From Oceanicola sp. (GTDB lineage: Bacteria; Pseudomonadota; Alphaproteobacteria; Rhodobacterales; Rhodobacteraceae): a stretch of 64,000 nucleotides of DNA. The stretch lies in NCBI GenBank assembly GCA_022447275.1, contig JAKVBK010000005.1, positions 61,301 through 125,300 on the forward strand, written 5' to 3'. A model generated the notes under the pieces. The model worked only from the letters and a program-made list of their open reading frames with translations, did not search any database and was not told where the DNA came from. A program made the position numbers and the translations under genes. Positions 17,457-26,051 of the stretch are shown piece after piece (positions within the stretch are counted from its first letter, which is position 1; each line of letters begins with the position of its first letter).

Positions 17457-17915
17457 ATGAAATTATCCACCAAAGGGCGTTACGCGATGATTGCGCTGGT
17501 TGATATCGCGCTCAGCCAAGACAAGGGTTTGGTGCCCGTTGCTGATATCTCCCGCCGTCAATCGATTTCATTGCCCTATCTTGAGCAGCTGTTCGTAAAA
17601 CTCCGGCGCGCAAAACTGGTCGACAGTGTGCGCGGGCCGGGCGGCGGATATCGCCTCGCGCGGCCACCTTCTGAAATCCGGGTTGTTGAAGTGCTGCAGG
17701 CCGTGGATGAGACCGTAAATGCACTGCACACAGGGGCAGGGGCAAAGGGGGCCGTGTCGGGATCTCGCGCGCAATCCTTGAACAATCGGCTCTGGGAAGG
17801 GTTTTCGGCGCATGTCTATGTCTTTTTGCACCAGACGCGCCTGTCGGATGTGATTGAAAATGATCTCACGCCTTGTCCTGCCGTACCATCGTTGTTTGAA
17901 CTTCTGGATGACTGA
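17457..17915 (+). CDS. iscR: Rrf2-family iron-sulfur regulator, single-cysteine IscR type
   Basis: The 152-residue Rrf2 protein has the winged-helix start MKLSTKGRYAMIALVDIAL, the recognition helix ISLPYLEQLFVKLRRAKLV and the wing SVRGPGGGYRLAR. E. coli IscR binds a [2Fe-2S] cluster with three clustered cysteines and a histidine. Here that segment (about residues 90-110) has no cysteine at all, and the only cysteine is Cys140 near the C-terminus. This agrees with the atypical IscR described in Rhodobacter sphaeroides, which represses iron-sulfur genes in response to iron. It heads the suf cluster and probably controls it. Confidence 0.93.
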   Translation: MKLSTKGRYAMIALVDIALSQDKGLVPVADISRRQSISLPYLEQLFVKLRRAKLVDSVRGPGGGYRLARPPSEIRVVEVLQAVDETVNALHTGAGAKGAVSGSRAQSLNNRLWEGFSAHVYVFLHQTRLSDVIENDLTPCPAVPSLFELLDD

Positions 17916-17944
17916 AGAAACATCAGGAATGGCTGGTAACTGTA

Positions 17945-17950
17945 TATAAT
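17945..17950 (+). promoter_or_regulatory. Possible internal promoter -10 element between iscR and the suf genes
   Basis: A perfect TATAAT occurs in the 164-base gap after iscR, inside GTATATAATTAC. No good -35 is seen at 16-18 bases. It may allow suf expression separate from iscR. Confidence 0.25.
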
Positions 17951-18079
17951 TACGTGTGGTATTCCACAGGCCAGAGGGCAGGTGCTGGATCTATCTCGGG
18001 TGGAGAAGCGCTCGTAAAGCGGCCGCTCGTACCGGCGTTGCGCCCCCTTGTTTGATGCACCCCTGCCAACGGAGTCCAT

Positions 18080-19123
18080 ATGCCTGACAGAGCTTATCTT
18101 GACTGGAATGCAACAGCGCCGTTGCGGGCTGAGGCGCGTGCCGCGATGCTGTCTGCGATGGATGCGGTCGGCAATCCATCGTCCGTGCACGCGGAAGGCC
18201 GGGCTGCGAAGGCGATTGTCGAGCGTGCGCGCCAGCAAGTGGCAGACGCTATGGGCGCTTCTTCGGCAGACATCGTGTTTACGTCAGGCGCAACGGAAGC
18301 CGCGGCGCTGGCATTGGCGGGCAGGGGGCTGCGCGGGGCCCAGGGGATCGAACATGATGCAGTGGCAGCTTGGATCGAAGAAGATCTAACGGTCGACAAG
18401 CAGGGCTTGGTTCAGGCCGCAGAAGGTGACGTGCTGCAACTTGCCAACTCAGAAACCGGCGTGCTGCAAAGCCTGCCGGAAGGCCTTGCCGTATCGGATA
18501 TGACACAGGCTTTCGGGAAGATTCCGGTCGCGTTTGACTGGTCTGGCGTCGAGATGGCGCTGATCTCAGCCCACAAATTGGGCGGCCCAAAGGGAATCGG
18601 AGCACTTGTGTTGAAGCGGGGCCTCGATGTGTCCGCACAAATTCAGGGCGGCGGGCAGGAAATGGGGCGTCGTTCTGGTACGGAAAATATCGTTGGAATA
18701 GCGGGGTTTGGTGCCGCTGCCGAAGCGGCCGCGCGCGACTTGGCAGATGGCGTGTGGGACAGAGTTGCGGAACTTAGAAATATTCTAGAAATAAGTCTGG
18801 ACGCTGCCGCAAATGACATTATTTTCGTTGGGACTTCTACACCGCGATTGCCCAACACACTGTGCTTTGCGGCGCCGGGTTGGAAGGGGGAGACGCAGGT
18901 GATGCAGATGGACCTTGCGGGCTTTGCGGTTTCGGCTGGCTCGGCATGCTCATCGGGCAAGTTGCGCGAAAGCCGTGTGTTGCGTGCGATGGGATATGAG
19001 CGGGATGTGGCTTCTGGTGCGGTACGGGTCTCTCTGGGCCCGGATGTGACAGAAGAACAGGTGGTGCGCTTCGCCGAACGGTGGGGTGGGCAGTATGAAA
19101 AATTCAAAGCGCGTCGTCGCTGA
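18080..19123 (+). CDS. Cysteine desulfurase, NifS/IscS class
   Basis: The 347-residue fold-type I PLP enzyme takes sulfur from cysteine for iron-sulfur cluster assembly. It starts with [11 protein letters not shown] and has [27 protein letters not shown], the cofactor lysine in [15 protein letters not shown] (Lys166), [15 protein letters not shown], and the persulfide cysteine in [17 protein letters not shown] (Cys290). These are group I (IscS/NifS) features, distinct from the SufS encoded at the end of the same cluster, so the locus carries two desulfurases. It is about 50 residues shorter than E. coli IscS. It lies between iscR and sufB, an order known from Rhodobacter. Confidence 0.92.
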   Translation: MPDRAYLDWNATAPLRAEARAAMLSAMDAVGNPSSVHAEGRAAKAIVERARQQVADAMGASSADIVFTSGATEAAALALAGRGLRGAQGIEHDAVAAWIEEDLTVDKQGLVQAAEGDVLQLANSETGVLQSLPEGLAVSDMTQAFGKIPVAFDWSGVEMALISAHKLGGPKGIGALVLKRGLDVSAQIQGGGQEMGRRSGTENIVGIAGFGAAAEAAARDLADGVWDRVAELRNILEISLDAAANDIIFVGTSTPRLPNTLCFAAPGWKGETQVMQMDLAGFAVSAGSACSSGKLRESRVLRAMGYERDVASGAVRVSLGPDVTEEQVVRFAERWGGQYEKFKARRR

Positions 19124-19182
19124 CGTGCGGGGAACACTCAGGCGCGGGTCGAGCGCCTACGGGACAACCTAAGGAGTGCCAC

Positions 19183-20712
19183 ATGGCAGCCATGGATGGA
19201 GCAACAGATCTCGAAGTGCGGGACGGTGTCGACCGGGAGACGGTGGAAACTGTCGCCAACATGGGCACCTACAAGTACGGGTGGGAAACCGAGATCGAGA
19301 TGGAATTCGCGCCCAAAGGGTTGAGCGAAGACATCGTGCGACTGATCTCCGAGAAGAATAACGAGCCTGAGTGGATGCTCGAGTGGCGGCTTGAGGCCTA
19401 CCGTCGCTGGGTTGGGCTGGAAGAGCCCAAATGGGCGATGGTCGACTATCCGGAAATCGATTTCCAGGATCAGTACTATTACGCCAAGCCCAAGAGCATG
19501 GAGGAAAAGCCCAAATCGCTCGATGAGGTGGATCCGAAACTGCTGGCCACCTATGAAAAACTCGGCATTCCCCTCAAGGAACAGATGATCCTGGCGGGTG
19601 TGGAAGGCGCAGAAGACACCCCCGCAGAAGGCCGCAAGGTGGCTGTGGATGCGGTTTTTGACTCTGTTTCCGTTGGCACGACCTTCCAGAAAGAGCTGGA
19701 AAGCCACGGCGTGATCTTCTGCTCGATCTCGGAAGCGATCCAGAAACATCCGGAGTTGGTGAAAAAGTATCTCGGCTCGGTCATCCCCCAGTCTGACAAC
19801 TACTACGCCACGCTGAATGCGGCCGTGTTCTCAGATGGCTCATTTGTCTACATCCCGAAGGGCGTGCGCTGCCCGATGGAACTGTCGACCTATTTCCGCA
19901 TCAACGCGGAGAACACCGGCCAGTTTGAGCGGACTTTGATCATTGCCGATGAGGGCAGCTACGTATCCTACCTCGAAGGGTGCACCGCGCCTCAGCGTGA
20001 TACCTCGCAGCTGCATGCCGCCTGCGTCGAACTGGTGCTGCTGGATGATGCGGAGATCAAGTATTCCACCGTGCAGAACTGGTTCCCCGGCGATGAAGAA
20101 GGCAAGGGCGGGATCTACAATTTCGTGACCAAGCGGGCAGACTGCCGCGGTGCACGCTCAAAAGTGATGTGGACGCAGGTCGAAACCGGGTCCGCTGTCA
20201 CGTGGAAATACCCGTCTTGCATTCTGCGCGGTGAAGAAAGCCAAGGCGAGTTTTATTCGATCGCCATTGCGAACAACTACCAGCAGGCCGACACTGGCAC
20301 CAAGATGATCCATCTGGGCAAGAACACGCGCTCGCGCATTGTGTCCAAGGGCATTTCCGCAGGCAAGGCGCACAACACTTACCGGGGTCAGGTGTCCATG
20401 CACCCAAGGGCGCAGAATGGGCGGAACTATACCCAGTGTGACAGTTTGCTGATCGGTGACACCTGCGGGGCGCATACGGTTCCCTATATCGAGGTCAAGA
20501 ACAACTCGGCGCGCGTGGAGCATGAGGCCACCACCTCCAAGGTGGATGATGACCAGCTGTTTTATTGCCGCCAGCGCGGCATGGACGAAGAAGAAGCCGT
20601 TGCCCTCGTGGTCAACGGGTTTTGCAAGGAAGTGTTGCAGGCTCTGCCGATGGAGTTTGCAATGGAAGCCCAGCAATTGGTGGCGATCTCGCTGGAAGGA
20701 TCGGTCGGCTGA
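19183..20712 (+). CDS. sufB: Fe-S cluster assembly scaffold subunit SufB
   Basis: The 509-residue SufB forms the SufBC2D scaffold on which clusters are built in the cytoplasm. Diagnostic segments are [100 protein letters not shown], and the C-terminal [20 protein letters not shown] with the conserved cysteine and acidic residues. A GGAG seven bases before the ATG at 19183 supports the start. It is followed three bases later by a small membrane-protein gene, an unusual break between sufB and sufC. Confidence 0.97.
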   Translation: MAAMDGATDLEVRDGVDRETVETVANMGTYKYGWETEIEMEFAPKGLSEDIVRLISEKNNEPEWMLEWRLEAYRRWVGLEEPKWAMVDYPEIDFQDQYYYAKPKSMEEKPKSLDEVDPKLLATYEKLGIPLKEQMILAGVEGAEDTPAEGRKVAVDAVFDSVSVGTTFQKELESHGVIFCSISEAIQKHPELVKKYLGSVIPQSDNYYATLNAAVFSDGSFVYIPKGVRCPMELSTYFRINAENTGQFERTLIIADEGSYVSYLEGCTAPQRDTSQLHAACVELVLLDDAEIKYSTVQNWFPGDEEGKGGIYNFVTKRADCRGARSKVMWTQVETGSAVTWKYPSCILRGEESQGEFYSIAIANNYQQADTGTKMIHLGKNTRSRIVSKGISAGKAHNTYRGQVSMHPRAQNGRNYTQCDSLLIGDTCGAHTVPYIEVKNNSARVEHEATTSKVDDDQLFYCRQRGMDEEEAVALVVNGFCKEVLQALPMEFAMEAQQLVAISLEGSVG

Positions 20713-20715
20713 GGC

Positions 20716-21006
20716 ATGGACAATCCGCACGCCCATGAGGGCCGCTTCGCGCGGATGCATGCGCGCTCTGGCACCTCGGAAGAAGACGGCACCCAACAGG
20801 GTGGTCTTGTGTTCTGCGTGGTGTTGATGGCGGGGATGGTCTTTGCCGTGTTTGTGTTTCCGCCGGCGCTGACATCCTTTTTCGTGTGGTTCGCTTTGAT
20901 CGGTGTTGCGATCAGTGCTGCGGTTGGCACCCAACGGTTGGTACAAAGCTGGTCGTCCTCGCAAGAGGATGCGCGTGAGATGACAGGCGGAGAAGAAACG
21001 CGGTGA
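20716..21006 (+). CDS. Small two-helix membrane protein in the suf operon
   Basis: The 96-residue product has a charged N-terminal 30 residues, two hydrophobic helices (about residues 30-48 and 53-72) and a Ser/Glu-rich tail. It begins three bases after sufB, so it is very probably in the same transcript. No recognised family. It is the first of five small genes that separate sufB from sufC; four of the five encode membrane proteins. Confidence 0.65.
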   Translation: MDNPHAHEGRFARMHARSGTSEEDGTQQGGLVFCVVLMAGMVFAVFVFPPALTSFFVWFALIGVAISAAVGTQRLVQSWSSSQEDAREMTGGEETR

Positions 21007-21024
21007 AGACAGGCGTTTGGGGAT

Positions 21025-21246
21025 ATGCACAGTGCCCGCTATGCGGGCAACGCGGGGTTTAAGCTGATGTTGCGGGCCTCCTTAATCTCTGCCGCTCTGA
21101 CCGGGCTTTTTTGCGCGGGCTTTGCCGTCTTCGTAGATGCGATCACGATGCTGTTCAGTGTCTGGCACTTGCTCGCTGTCAGTTTTGTTTCGGGCTTCCT
21201 TGGGAGCTTGTTTGCGGCCTTCATCACCTCACGGCTCAGGCCGTAA
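21025..21246 (+). CDS. Small two-helix membrane protein in the suf operon
   Basis: The 73-residue product consists almost wholly of two hydrophobic helices ([20 protein letters not shown] and [19 protein letters not shown]) joined by a short loop, with basic ends. It starts 18 bases after the previous small gene; a TTGGGGAT precedes the ATG. I do not recognise it. Spacing and hydrophobicity support a real gene, but its length leaves doubt. Confidence 0.55.
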   Translation: MHSARYAGNAGFKLMLRASLISAALTGLFCAGFAVFVDAITMLFSVWHLLAVSFVSGFLGSLFAAFITSRLRP

Positions 21247-21296
21247 GCGCGGGCCAACCGGAGAAACACGCTATGCCACCTTGGGGAAGTGCAGAG

Positions 21297-21608
21297 ATGA
21301 TCCTGACCACAACACCTGCCGTTGAGGGCCGCGAGATCGCCAAATACCATGGCATCGTCGCGGGTGAGGCCATTCTGGGTGCAAATGTCTTTCGGGATAT
21401 TTTCGCCGGGATCACGGATATCATTGGTGGTCGCTCTGGTGCCTATGAGGAAGAATTGGGCAAGGCGCGCGACGTTGCCCTGACCGAGCTTGAGGAACGC
21501 GCGCGCGCGCAGGGGGCCAATGCGGTTGTCGGTGTGGATCTCGACTACGAGGTCATTAACAACATGCTTATGGTGTCGGCCTCTGGCACTGCGGTAACGC
21601 TGCGCTGA
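21297..21608 (+). CDS. YbjQ-family (UPF0145) protein
   Basis: The 103-residue protein matches the YbjQ family in full: [53 protein letters not shown], then [18 protein letters not shown]. The family forms pentamers and is annotated as a heavy-metal-binding domain, though its role is not settled. I chose the ATG at 21297, where the family normally starts. An in-frame ATG at 21273 has a clean GGAG nine bases upstream and would add eight residues, so it is a real alternative. Lying inside the suf operon, a metal-related role is tempting but only inferred. Confidence 0.85.
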   Translation: MILTTTPAVEGREIAKYHGIVAGEAILGANVFRDIFAGITDIIGGRSGAYEEELGKARDVALTELEERARAQGANAVVGVDLDYEVINNMLMVSASGTAVTLR

Positions 21609-21745
21609 GGCCCTGATGCAGACACTCCGTCACATACCAAAGTTGCAGGCAACATTGCCCGAAATCGCTGCGTATTCGCCGCGCTTTTGCCTAAAATTGT
21701 TGCTAGCGCCAGTGCAGTATAAGGTTTTGACAGGGTGCAAACCCC

Positions 21746-22225
21746 ATGGCACGGGCGGATTTTCACGCCAGGATCGCACGGATCGAGCGCGACCGGCGAA
21801 ATCCAAAAAGAGGCAACGAAGGCACGGCACTCGGCCGCTTGCTGCGCAATATGCTGTGGCCGCTTTCCGTGCCGGGCGCAGTGCTGTTGGGCTTGGCGCT
21901 GGTGGTTTTCGCGCGCTATGCGCGGTTTCATCTGATCGGCCTGCCGCTCGAACCGACGCCCGAGACATTGTCCGAGCAAATGTGGGGCGATCTCGCGGTG
22001 GCATTTGCGATCTCGTTTGTCATGCGGCTGGCCCTGCAGTGGAAATCTACGCTGCACACAATGGCCCAAGGGCTTGGAATGTTGGTGGGAGCGCTTTGTT
22101 TCCACATGGCCGTGCATCGCTTTCCCGACCTCTTCGAAGTCACGTTCAGCCGCAAATACGTGCGTTTTATCACGCAGACAACAGATGCAGATGCCATACT
22201 GGTTTTCGCATTTTCGGCGACGTGA
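21746..22225 (+). CDS. Membrane protein of unknown function in the suf operon
   Basis: The 159-residue product has a basic N-terminus (DFHARIARIERDRRNPKRG) followed by about three hydrophobic segments: LSVPGAVLLGLALVVFARYA, LAVAFAISFVMRLAL and GLGMLVGALCFHMAV. The N-terminus resembles that of the next gene's product. It follows the YbjQ gene after 137 non-coding bases, in which a TATAAG at 21718 could be part of an internal promoter. The family is not recognised. Confidence 0.6.
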   Translation: MARADFHARIARIERDRRNPKRGNEGTALGRLLRNMLWPLSVPGAVLLGLALVVFARYARFHLIGLPLEPTPETLSEQMWGDLAVAFAISFVMRLALQWKSTLHTMAQGLGMLVGALCFHMAVHRFPDLFEVTFSRKYVRFITQTTDADAILVFAFSAT

Positions 22226-22292
22226 CCGCGCAATCGTCTCAGAACTTTACCATCACAGCCGCAAGGGCGCCGCTTTCTCGCCCCAATCCCTG

Positions 22293-22304
22293 CCTAACGT
22301 TAGG
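22293..22304. repeat. 12-bp perfect palindrome
   Basis: CCTAACGTTAGG lies in the 114-base gap between two small membrane-protein genes of the suf cluster, 36 bases before the next ATG. It could be an operator half-way through the operon; no regulator is assigned. Confidence 0.35.
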
Positions 22305-22339
22305 GAAATCGATGAAAGGGAACAGCGAGAGCGGGAACC

Positions 22340-22612
22340 ATGGCACTTGCGGACAACAGGAAGAACTTTTCCGATCGCGTCGAGCGTATTCGGGAACAGC
22401 ACGCCCAGCGACCGATCATGCGGGCGCTGCCATTGATAGACACCGACCCAAATGCGCCGGTGCCGGAATTTGCCTCTTCCCGCGGTCGCGTGCGGGTGAG
22501 TACGAACGCGCGCGGGCCGGTTTACCTTTTCGCAGCCTTCTGCGCAGGTCTGTGCGTCATGGCGGCGATTTCTGGCGGCGCGCAGCTGGCAGCAATGGCG
22601 GCCGGCCTCTAG
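22340..22612 (+). CDS. Small membrane protein of unknown function upstream of sufC
   Basis: The 90-residue product has a charged N-terminal half (NFSDRVERIREQHAQRP) and one C-terminal hydrophobic helix (VYLFAAFCAGLCVMAAISGG). Its N-terminal FxxRVxRI pattern resembles that of the preceding gene's product, which may indicate a shared interaction motif. The ATG is preceded by GCGAGAGCGGGAACC, a modest ribosome site. It is the last small gene before sufC. Confidence 0.55.
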   Translation: MALADNRKNFSDRVERIREQHAQRPIMRALPLIDTDPNAPVPEFASSRGRVRVSTNARGPVYLFAAFCAGLCVMAAISGGAQLAAMAAGL

Positions 22613-22627
22613 CCATATCTGATAACT

Positions 22628-22736
22628 CCCGCCTTTCTCCGGCGGGCTTGAGTCCCACTGGGCTTGTTGGAGCCCAGTTCAATTCCCCTATCTCTACTCA
22701 TATACCGATACGCCGGGCCCCCGTGGGGGTACCGGC
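22628..22736 (+). other. Three consecutive hairpins in the sufC leader
   Basis: The 150-base gap before sufC contains three inverted repeats: CCCGCC/GGCGGG (22628-22646), CTGGGCT/AGCCCAG (22658-22677) and a nested GCCGG-CCCCC/GGGGG-CCGGC structure (22712-22736). None has a T-tract. They suggest a structured RNA that could mark an mRNA processing point or modulate sufC translation. Confidence 0.45.
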
Positions 22737-22762
22737 CACTTGGCATGCGCAAGGAGTCTGCA

Positions 22763-23518
22763 ATGCTTGAGATCAAAAACCTGCACGTGAAGCTGGAAGA
22801 AGAGGATAAGCAGATCCTCAAGGGCGTCGATTTGACGGTGGAAGCCGGCAAGGTGCATGCCATCATGGGGCCGAACGGGTCCGGCAAATCGACCTTGTCC
22901 TATGTGCTGTCAGGGCGCGATGGCTATGAGGTGACAGAGGGCGCGGCGTCTTTGGGCGGTGAAGATATCCTCGACATGGAAGCCGAAGAGCGCGCAGCAG
23001 CGGGGCTGTTTCTGGCATTCCAATACCCGGTCGAAATTCCCGGTGTCGGCAACATGACTTTCCTGCGCACGGCCGTGAACGCACAGCGCAAGGCCCGTGG
23101 CGAAGAAGAAATGTCTGCAGCCGAGTTCTTGAAGGTGGTGCGTGAGAAGGCCAAGAGCCTCAAGATCGACGCCGATATGCTCAAGCGCCCTGTGAATGTG
23201 GGATTCTCGGGCGGTGAAAAGAAGCGTAACGAAATCCTTCAGATGGCCATGCTCGAGCCCAAGATGTGTATCCTTGATGAAACGGATTCCGGCCTCGATG
23301 TGGATGCAATGAAGCTGGTTGCCGAGGGTGTGAATGCCCTGCGCGATGCGGGCCGTGGCTTCCTTGTCATCACCCATTATCAGCGCCTGCTCGATCACAT
23401 CAAACCGGACGTGGTGCACATCATGGCCGACGGTCGCATCGTCAAAACGGGTGGTCCGGAACTGGCACTGGAAGTTGAAAACAACGGTTATGCCGACATC
23501 CTGGCGGAGATGGCCTGA
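22763..23518 (+). CDS. sufC: Fe-S assembly ATPase SufC
   Basis: The 251-residue ABC-type ATPase drives conformational change of the SufBCD scaffold. Walker A is GPNGSGKST, the Q-loop region is FLAFQYPVEIPGV, the signature motif is FSGGEKKRNEILQM, Walker B is MCILDETDSGLDVDA and the switch histidine is in VITHYQRLL. The start at 22763 has an AAGGAG six bases upstream; a longer frame upstream is not supported. Its stop overlaps the sufD start (TGATG). Confidence 0.97.
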   Translation: MLEIKNLHVKLEEEDKQILKGVDLTVEAGKVHAIMGPNGSGKSTLSYVLSGRDGYEVTEGAASLGGEDILDMEAEERAAAGLFLAFQYPVEIPGVGNMTFLRTAVNAQRKARGEEEMSAAEFLKVVREKAKSLKIDADMLKRPVNVGFSGGEKKRNEILQMAMLEPKMCILDETDSGLDVDAMKLVAEGVNALRDAGRGFLVITHYQRLLDHIKPDVVHIMADGRIVKTGGPELALEVENNGYADILAEMA

Positions 23519-24831
23519 TGCGCTTTGCTCCTGTTTTGACAAAGCCCTCGGCCAAGCGGGATGCGGATACCGCCGCCCGTCTGGACGTTCTCGGCGATAT
23601 CGATGCGACGGGCTGCCTTGCAGAGGCCCGCAAAACCGCCCTTGCGCGCCTGACAGAGATGGGGCTGCCCCATCCCCGGGACGAATACTGGCGCTATACC
23701 AAGCCCGATACCCTTGTGCAGCCGCAAGCCCCGGCGGCCGCGCTGCATGACGCCTCTGATGAGGCGCCGCTTTATGACGGGATCGACCGGCTCAAGGTGG
23801 TTTTCGTGGATGGCGTGTTTGATCCTGCTCAGTCGGATAGCCTCGAGATGGCGGGGATCGAGCTTTGCCGCCTGGCTGAACTGTCTGACACGGATATCCA
23901 CTGGAGCCGTGACCTCTATGGCGTGCTCGAGGCGGACGGGCAGGTGCCTGTGCCGCGCCCTCTGGCTGCCCTGAACACCGCCTATGCCAGCGATGGCATT
24001 GCGATCCGGGCGACAGACAAGGCAGCCCGGCCGGTGAACCTGATCTACCTGCATGAAAACACCGCCTCTGACGCGATGTTGCACCATGTCATCAAGGTTG
24101 AGGCCGGCGCGGAACTCACGGTGCTGGAAAACGGCCCGGCTGCGGCGCGCTTCAATGCCTGCATGGAAGTGGATGTGGCCGAAGGGGGCGCGTTCCACCA
24201 TGTGCGTGCGCAAGGCCGGGATCGCGAACGGCGCACGGTCACCCATATCTTCACCCGTCTGGCCGATGAGGCCACATTCAAGTCGTTCACCCTGACGGCC
24301 AACGGCGTTCTGACGCGCAACGAAGCGATCATGGATCTGCAGGGCAATGATTGCGTGGCCCATGTGGCCGGTGCCAGCCTTGGGGACGGCGGGGATTTCC
24401 ATCACGACGACACGGTGTTTGTCACCCATGGTGGCCTCAATGGTGAAAGCCGGCAGGTCTTCAAGAAGGTGCTGCGCAATGGCGCAACGGGCGTGTTTCA
24501 GGGCAAGATCCTCGTCAAAGAGGGCGCTCAGAAAACCGATGGCTATCAGATCAGCCAGTCGCTGCTGCTGGATGATGACAGCCAGTTTCTGGCCAAGCCG
24601 GAGTTGGAAATCTACGCCGATGATGTGGCGTGCTCGCACGGGTCCACTTCTGGGGCGATTGATGAGGAAGGGCTGTTCTACCTGCGCTCGCGTGGGGTGC
24701 CCTTGGCAGAGGCGACAGACCTGATGACCCTTGCCTTCCTGGCCGAGGCCATTGAGGAGATCGACAACGCCGAGATCGCCGAAGACATCACCTCCCGCCT
24801 CGGAGCCTGGCTGGAACGGCGGCGCGGCTGA
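23518..24831 (+). CDS. sufD: Fe-S cluster assembly subunit SufD
   Basis: The 437-residue SufD pairs with SufB in the scaffold. The beta-helix core is followed by the conserved C-terminal segment FQGKILVKEGAQKTDGYQ, then LLLDDDSQFLAKPELEIYADDVACSHGSTSGAIDEEGLFYLRSRG, which includes the cysteine-histidine motif (CSHGST) important at the SufB-SufD interface. The start overlaps the sufC stop and its own stop overlaps the next start, indicating tight coupling with the YIP1-like gene downstream. Confidence 0.96.
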   Translation: MRFAPVLTKPSAKRDADTAARLDVLGDIDATGCLAEARKTALARLTEMGLPHPRDEYWRYTKPDTLVQPQAPAAALHDASDEAPLYDGIDRLKVVFVDGVFDPAQSDSLEMAGIELCRLAELSDTDIHWSRDLYGVLEADGQVPVPRPLAALNTAYASDGIAIRATDKAARPVNLIYLHENTASDAMLHHVIKVEAGAELTVLENGPAAARFNACMEVDVAEGGAFHHVRAQGRDRERRTVTHIFTRLADEATFKSFTLTANGVLTRNEAIMDLQGNDCVAHVAGASLGDGGDFHHDDTVFVTHGGLNGESRQVFKKVLRNGATGVFQGKILVKEGAQKTDGYQISQSLLLDDDSQFLAKPELEIYADDVACSHGSTSGAIDEEGLFYLRSRGVPLAEATDLMTLAFLAEAIEEIDNAEIAEDITSRLGAWLERRRG

Positions 24832-25346
24832 TGTCTGTCACCCAGGATATCATCCGCACCTATCGGGCGCCGCGCGCGGTTGTGCGGCGCCATCTGGATG
24901 CAGGCCAGCGCGAAGATCGTGCCATTGCCATTCTGATGGCGGCTTGTGTGGTGATATTCGTGGCGCAATGGCCGTTGTTGAGCCGCCTGTCCTATCAGGA
25001 TCTGGACGTGCCGCTCCAGGCGCGGCTTGGGGCGGCTCTGTTGGTTTGGGTGTTCATGATGCCGCTGGTGTTTTACGGGCTGGCCGCTGTCAGCCGGATT
25101 GTTGCAATGGCTTTCGGCGGAAGGGGCACATGGTATTCCGCCCGAATTTCTCTGTTCTGGACGTTGCTGGCCGTGTCCCCCCTGATGCTGTTTCGCGGGC
25201 TCGTGGCAGGGTTCATTGGCCCGAGCCCCGCGCTGATGATCGCAGATTTCGGTGTCACCGCGGCGTTCTTCGTCATATGGATACAGGCATTGCGGGAAAG
25301 CGAAGGGGCAGGGCACACCCAAGCCGGGCAAAACACCCCGCCCTAG
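24831..25346 (+). CDS. YIP1-family-like membrane protein
   Basis: The 171-residue product has an amphipathic N-terminus (IIRTYRAPRAVVRRHLDAGQRED) and four hydrophobic helices, consistent with the YIP1/DUF1282 type of small membrane protein. It starts on the last base of sufD (coupled). Function in bacteria is unknown. A second, longer member follows directly, and the pair sits between sufD and sufS, so a link to the suf system or to the membrane is possible but unproven. Confidence 0.75.
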   Translation: MSVTQDIIRTYRAPRAVVRRHLDAGQREDRAIAILMAACVVIFVAQWPLLSRLSYQDLDVPLQARLGAALLVWVFMMPLVFYGLAAVSRIVAMAFGGRGTWYSARISLFWTLLAVSPLMLFRGLVAGFIGPSPALMIADFGVTAAFFVIWIQALRESEGAGHTQAGQNTPP

Positions 25347-25412
25347 TTATCCCTTGCCCCAGCGGCGCCCAGACGCCAAGTGTAACTCATAACCATGTCC
25401 CGGAGATCCGGA

Positions 25413-26051
25413 ATGTCACTCAGTATCACCGAATTGCTCAGCGAAAGCCTGACCGATCCCCGTGCTGCCACGCGCCGCATCATCGGTCTGGGTCTGTCTA
25501 CGACGACCCTGTGGCAAACGCTGTTCGTCGCGATCATTGTGACAGTGCTGCTGGAACAGGCTGTGTTCTGGATGAGCGCAAGTGGCGTGGTTCTGCCCGA
25601 TCCTTCAAACCTGACCCCGCCCGAGGCGCAAATTCTCGAGATGACCCGGTTTTACGCGGAGAACCCCCTCTTCATGGTGGTGCTCCAGCTTGGCATCGCG
25701 GCTGTGGCTGTGGGGGCCATCACGTTGATTGGCCGTGTCATGGGCGGTCAGGGCAATTTTGAGGACGCCCTGGCGATGATTGCCTGGTTCCAGGTGATCT
25801 TGTTGCTCTTGCAAATCGCCCAGACCGTCGTTGCAGGCCTGTTCCCGCCCCTGGGGGGGCTGTTGGCGCTGGCGACACTTCTGATTTTCTTTTATCTTCT
25901 CACGATGTTCGTGGCGGAACTGCACGGTTTTGAAAATACCGGCATGGTGTTCGCGATGATCATCGTTTCGCTCGTTGGCCTTGCCGCGCTTGTTGCCGTG
26001 GTACTGGCCATTTTCGGTGTGACCTTCCTTCCGGAGTTGCCAAATGCTTGA
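25413..26051 (+). CDS. YIP1 family membrane protein
   Basis: The 212-residue product shows the YIP1 pattern: an N-terminal amphipathic stretch (ITELLSESLTDPRAATRRII), then about five membrane helices including LWQTLFVAIIVTVLL, the central GGQGNFEDALAMIAWFQ motif characteristic of YIP1 proteins, and a C-terminal helix. I chose the ATG at 25413, eight bases after a GGAG, over one at 25395. The last eight bases overlap the sufS start. It is a paralog-like neighbour of the preceding gene. Confidence 0.85.
   Translation: MSLSITELLSESLTDPRAATRRIIGLGLSTTTLWQTLFVAIIVTVLLEQAVFWMSASGVVLPDPSNLTPPEAQILEMTRFYAENPLFMVVLQLGIAAVAVGAITLIGRVMGGQGNFEDALAMIAWFQVILLLLQIAQTVVAGLFPPLGGLLALATLLIFFYLLTMFVAELHGFENTGMVFAMIIVSLVGLAALVAVVLAIFGVTFLPELPNA

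Noticed and set aside
21616..22770. 384-residue plus-strand frame across the suf small genes
   Set aside because: It overlaps two better-supported membrane-protein genes in another frame and ends inside sufC; Arg/Ala-rich with no domain.
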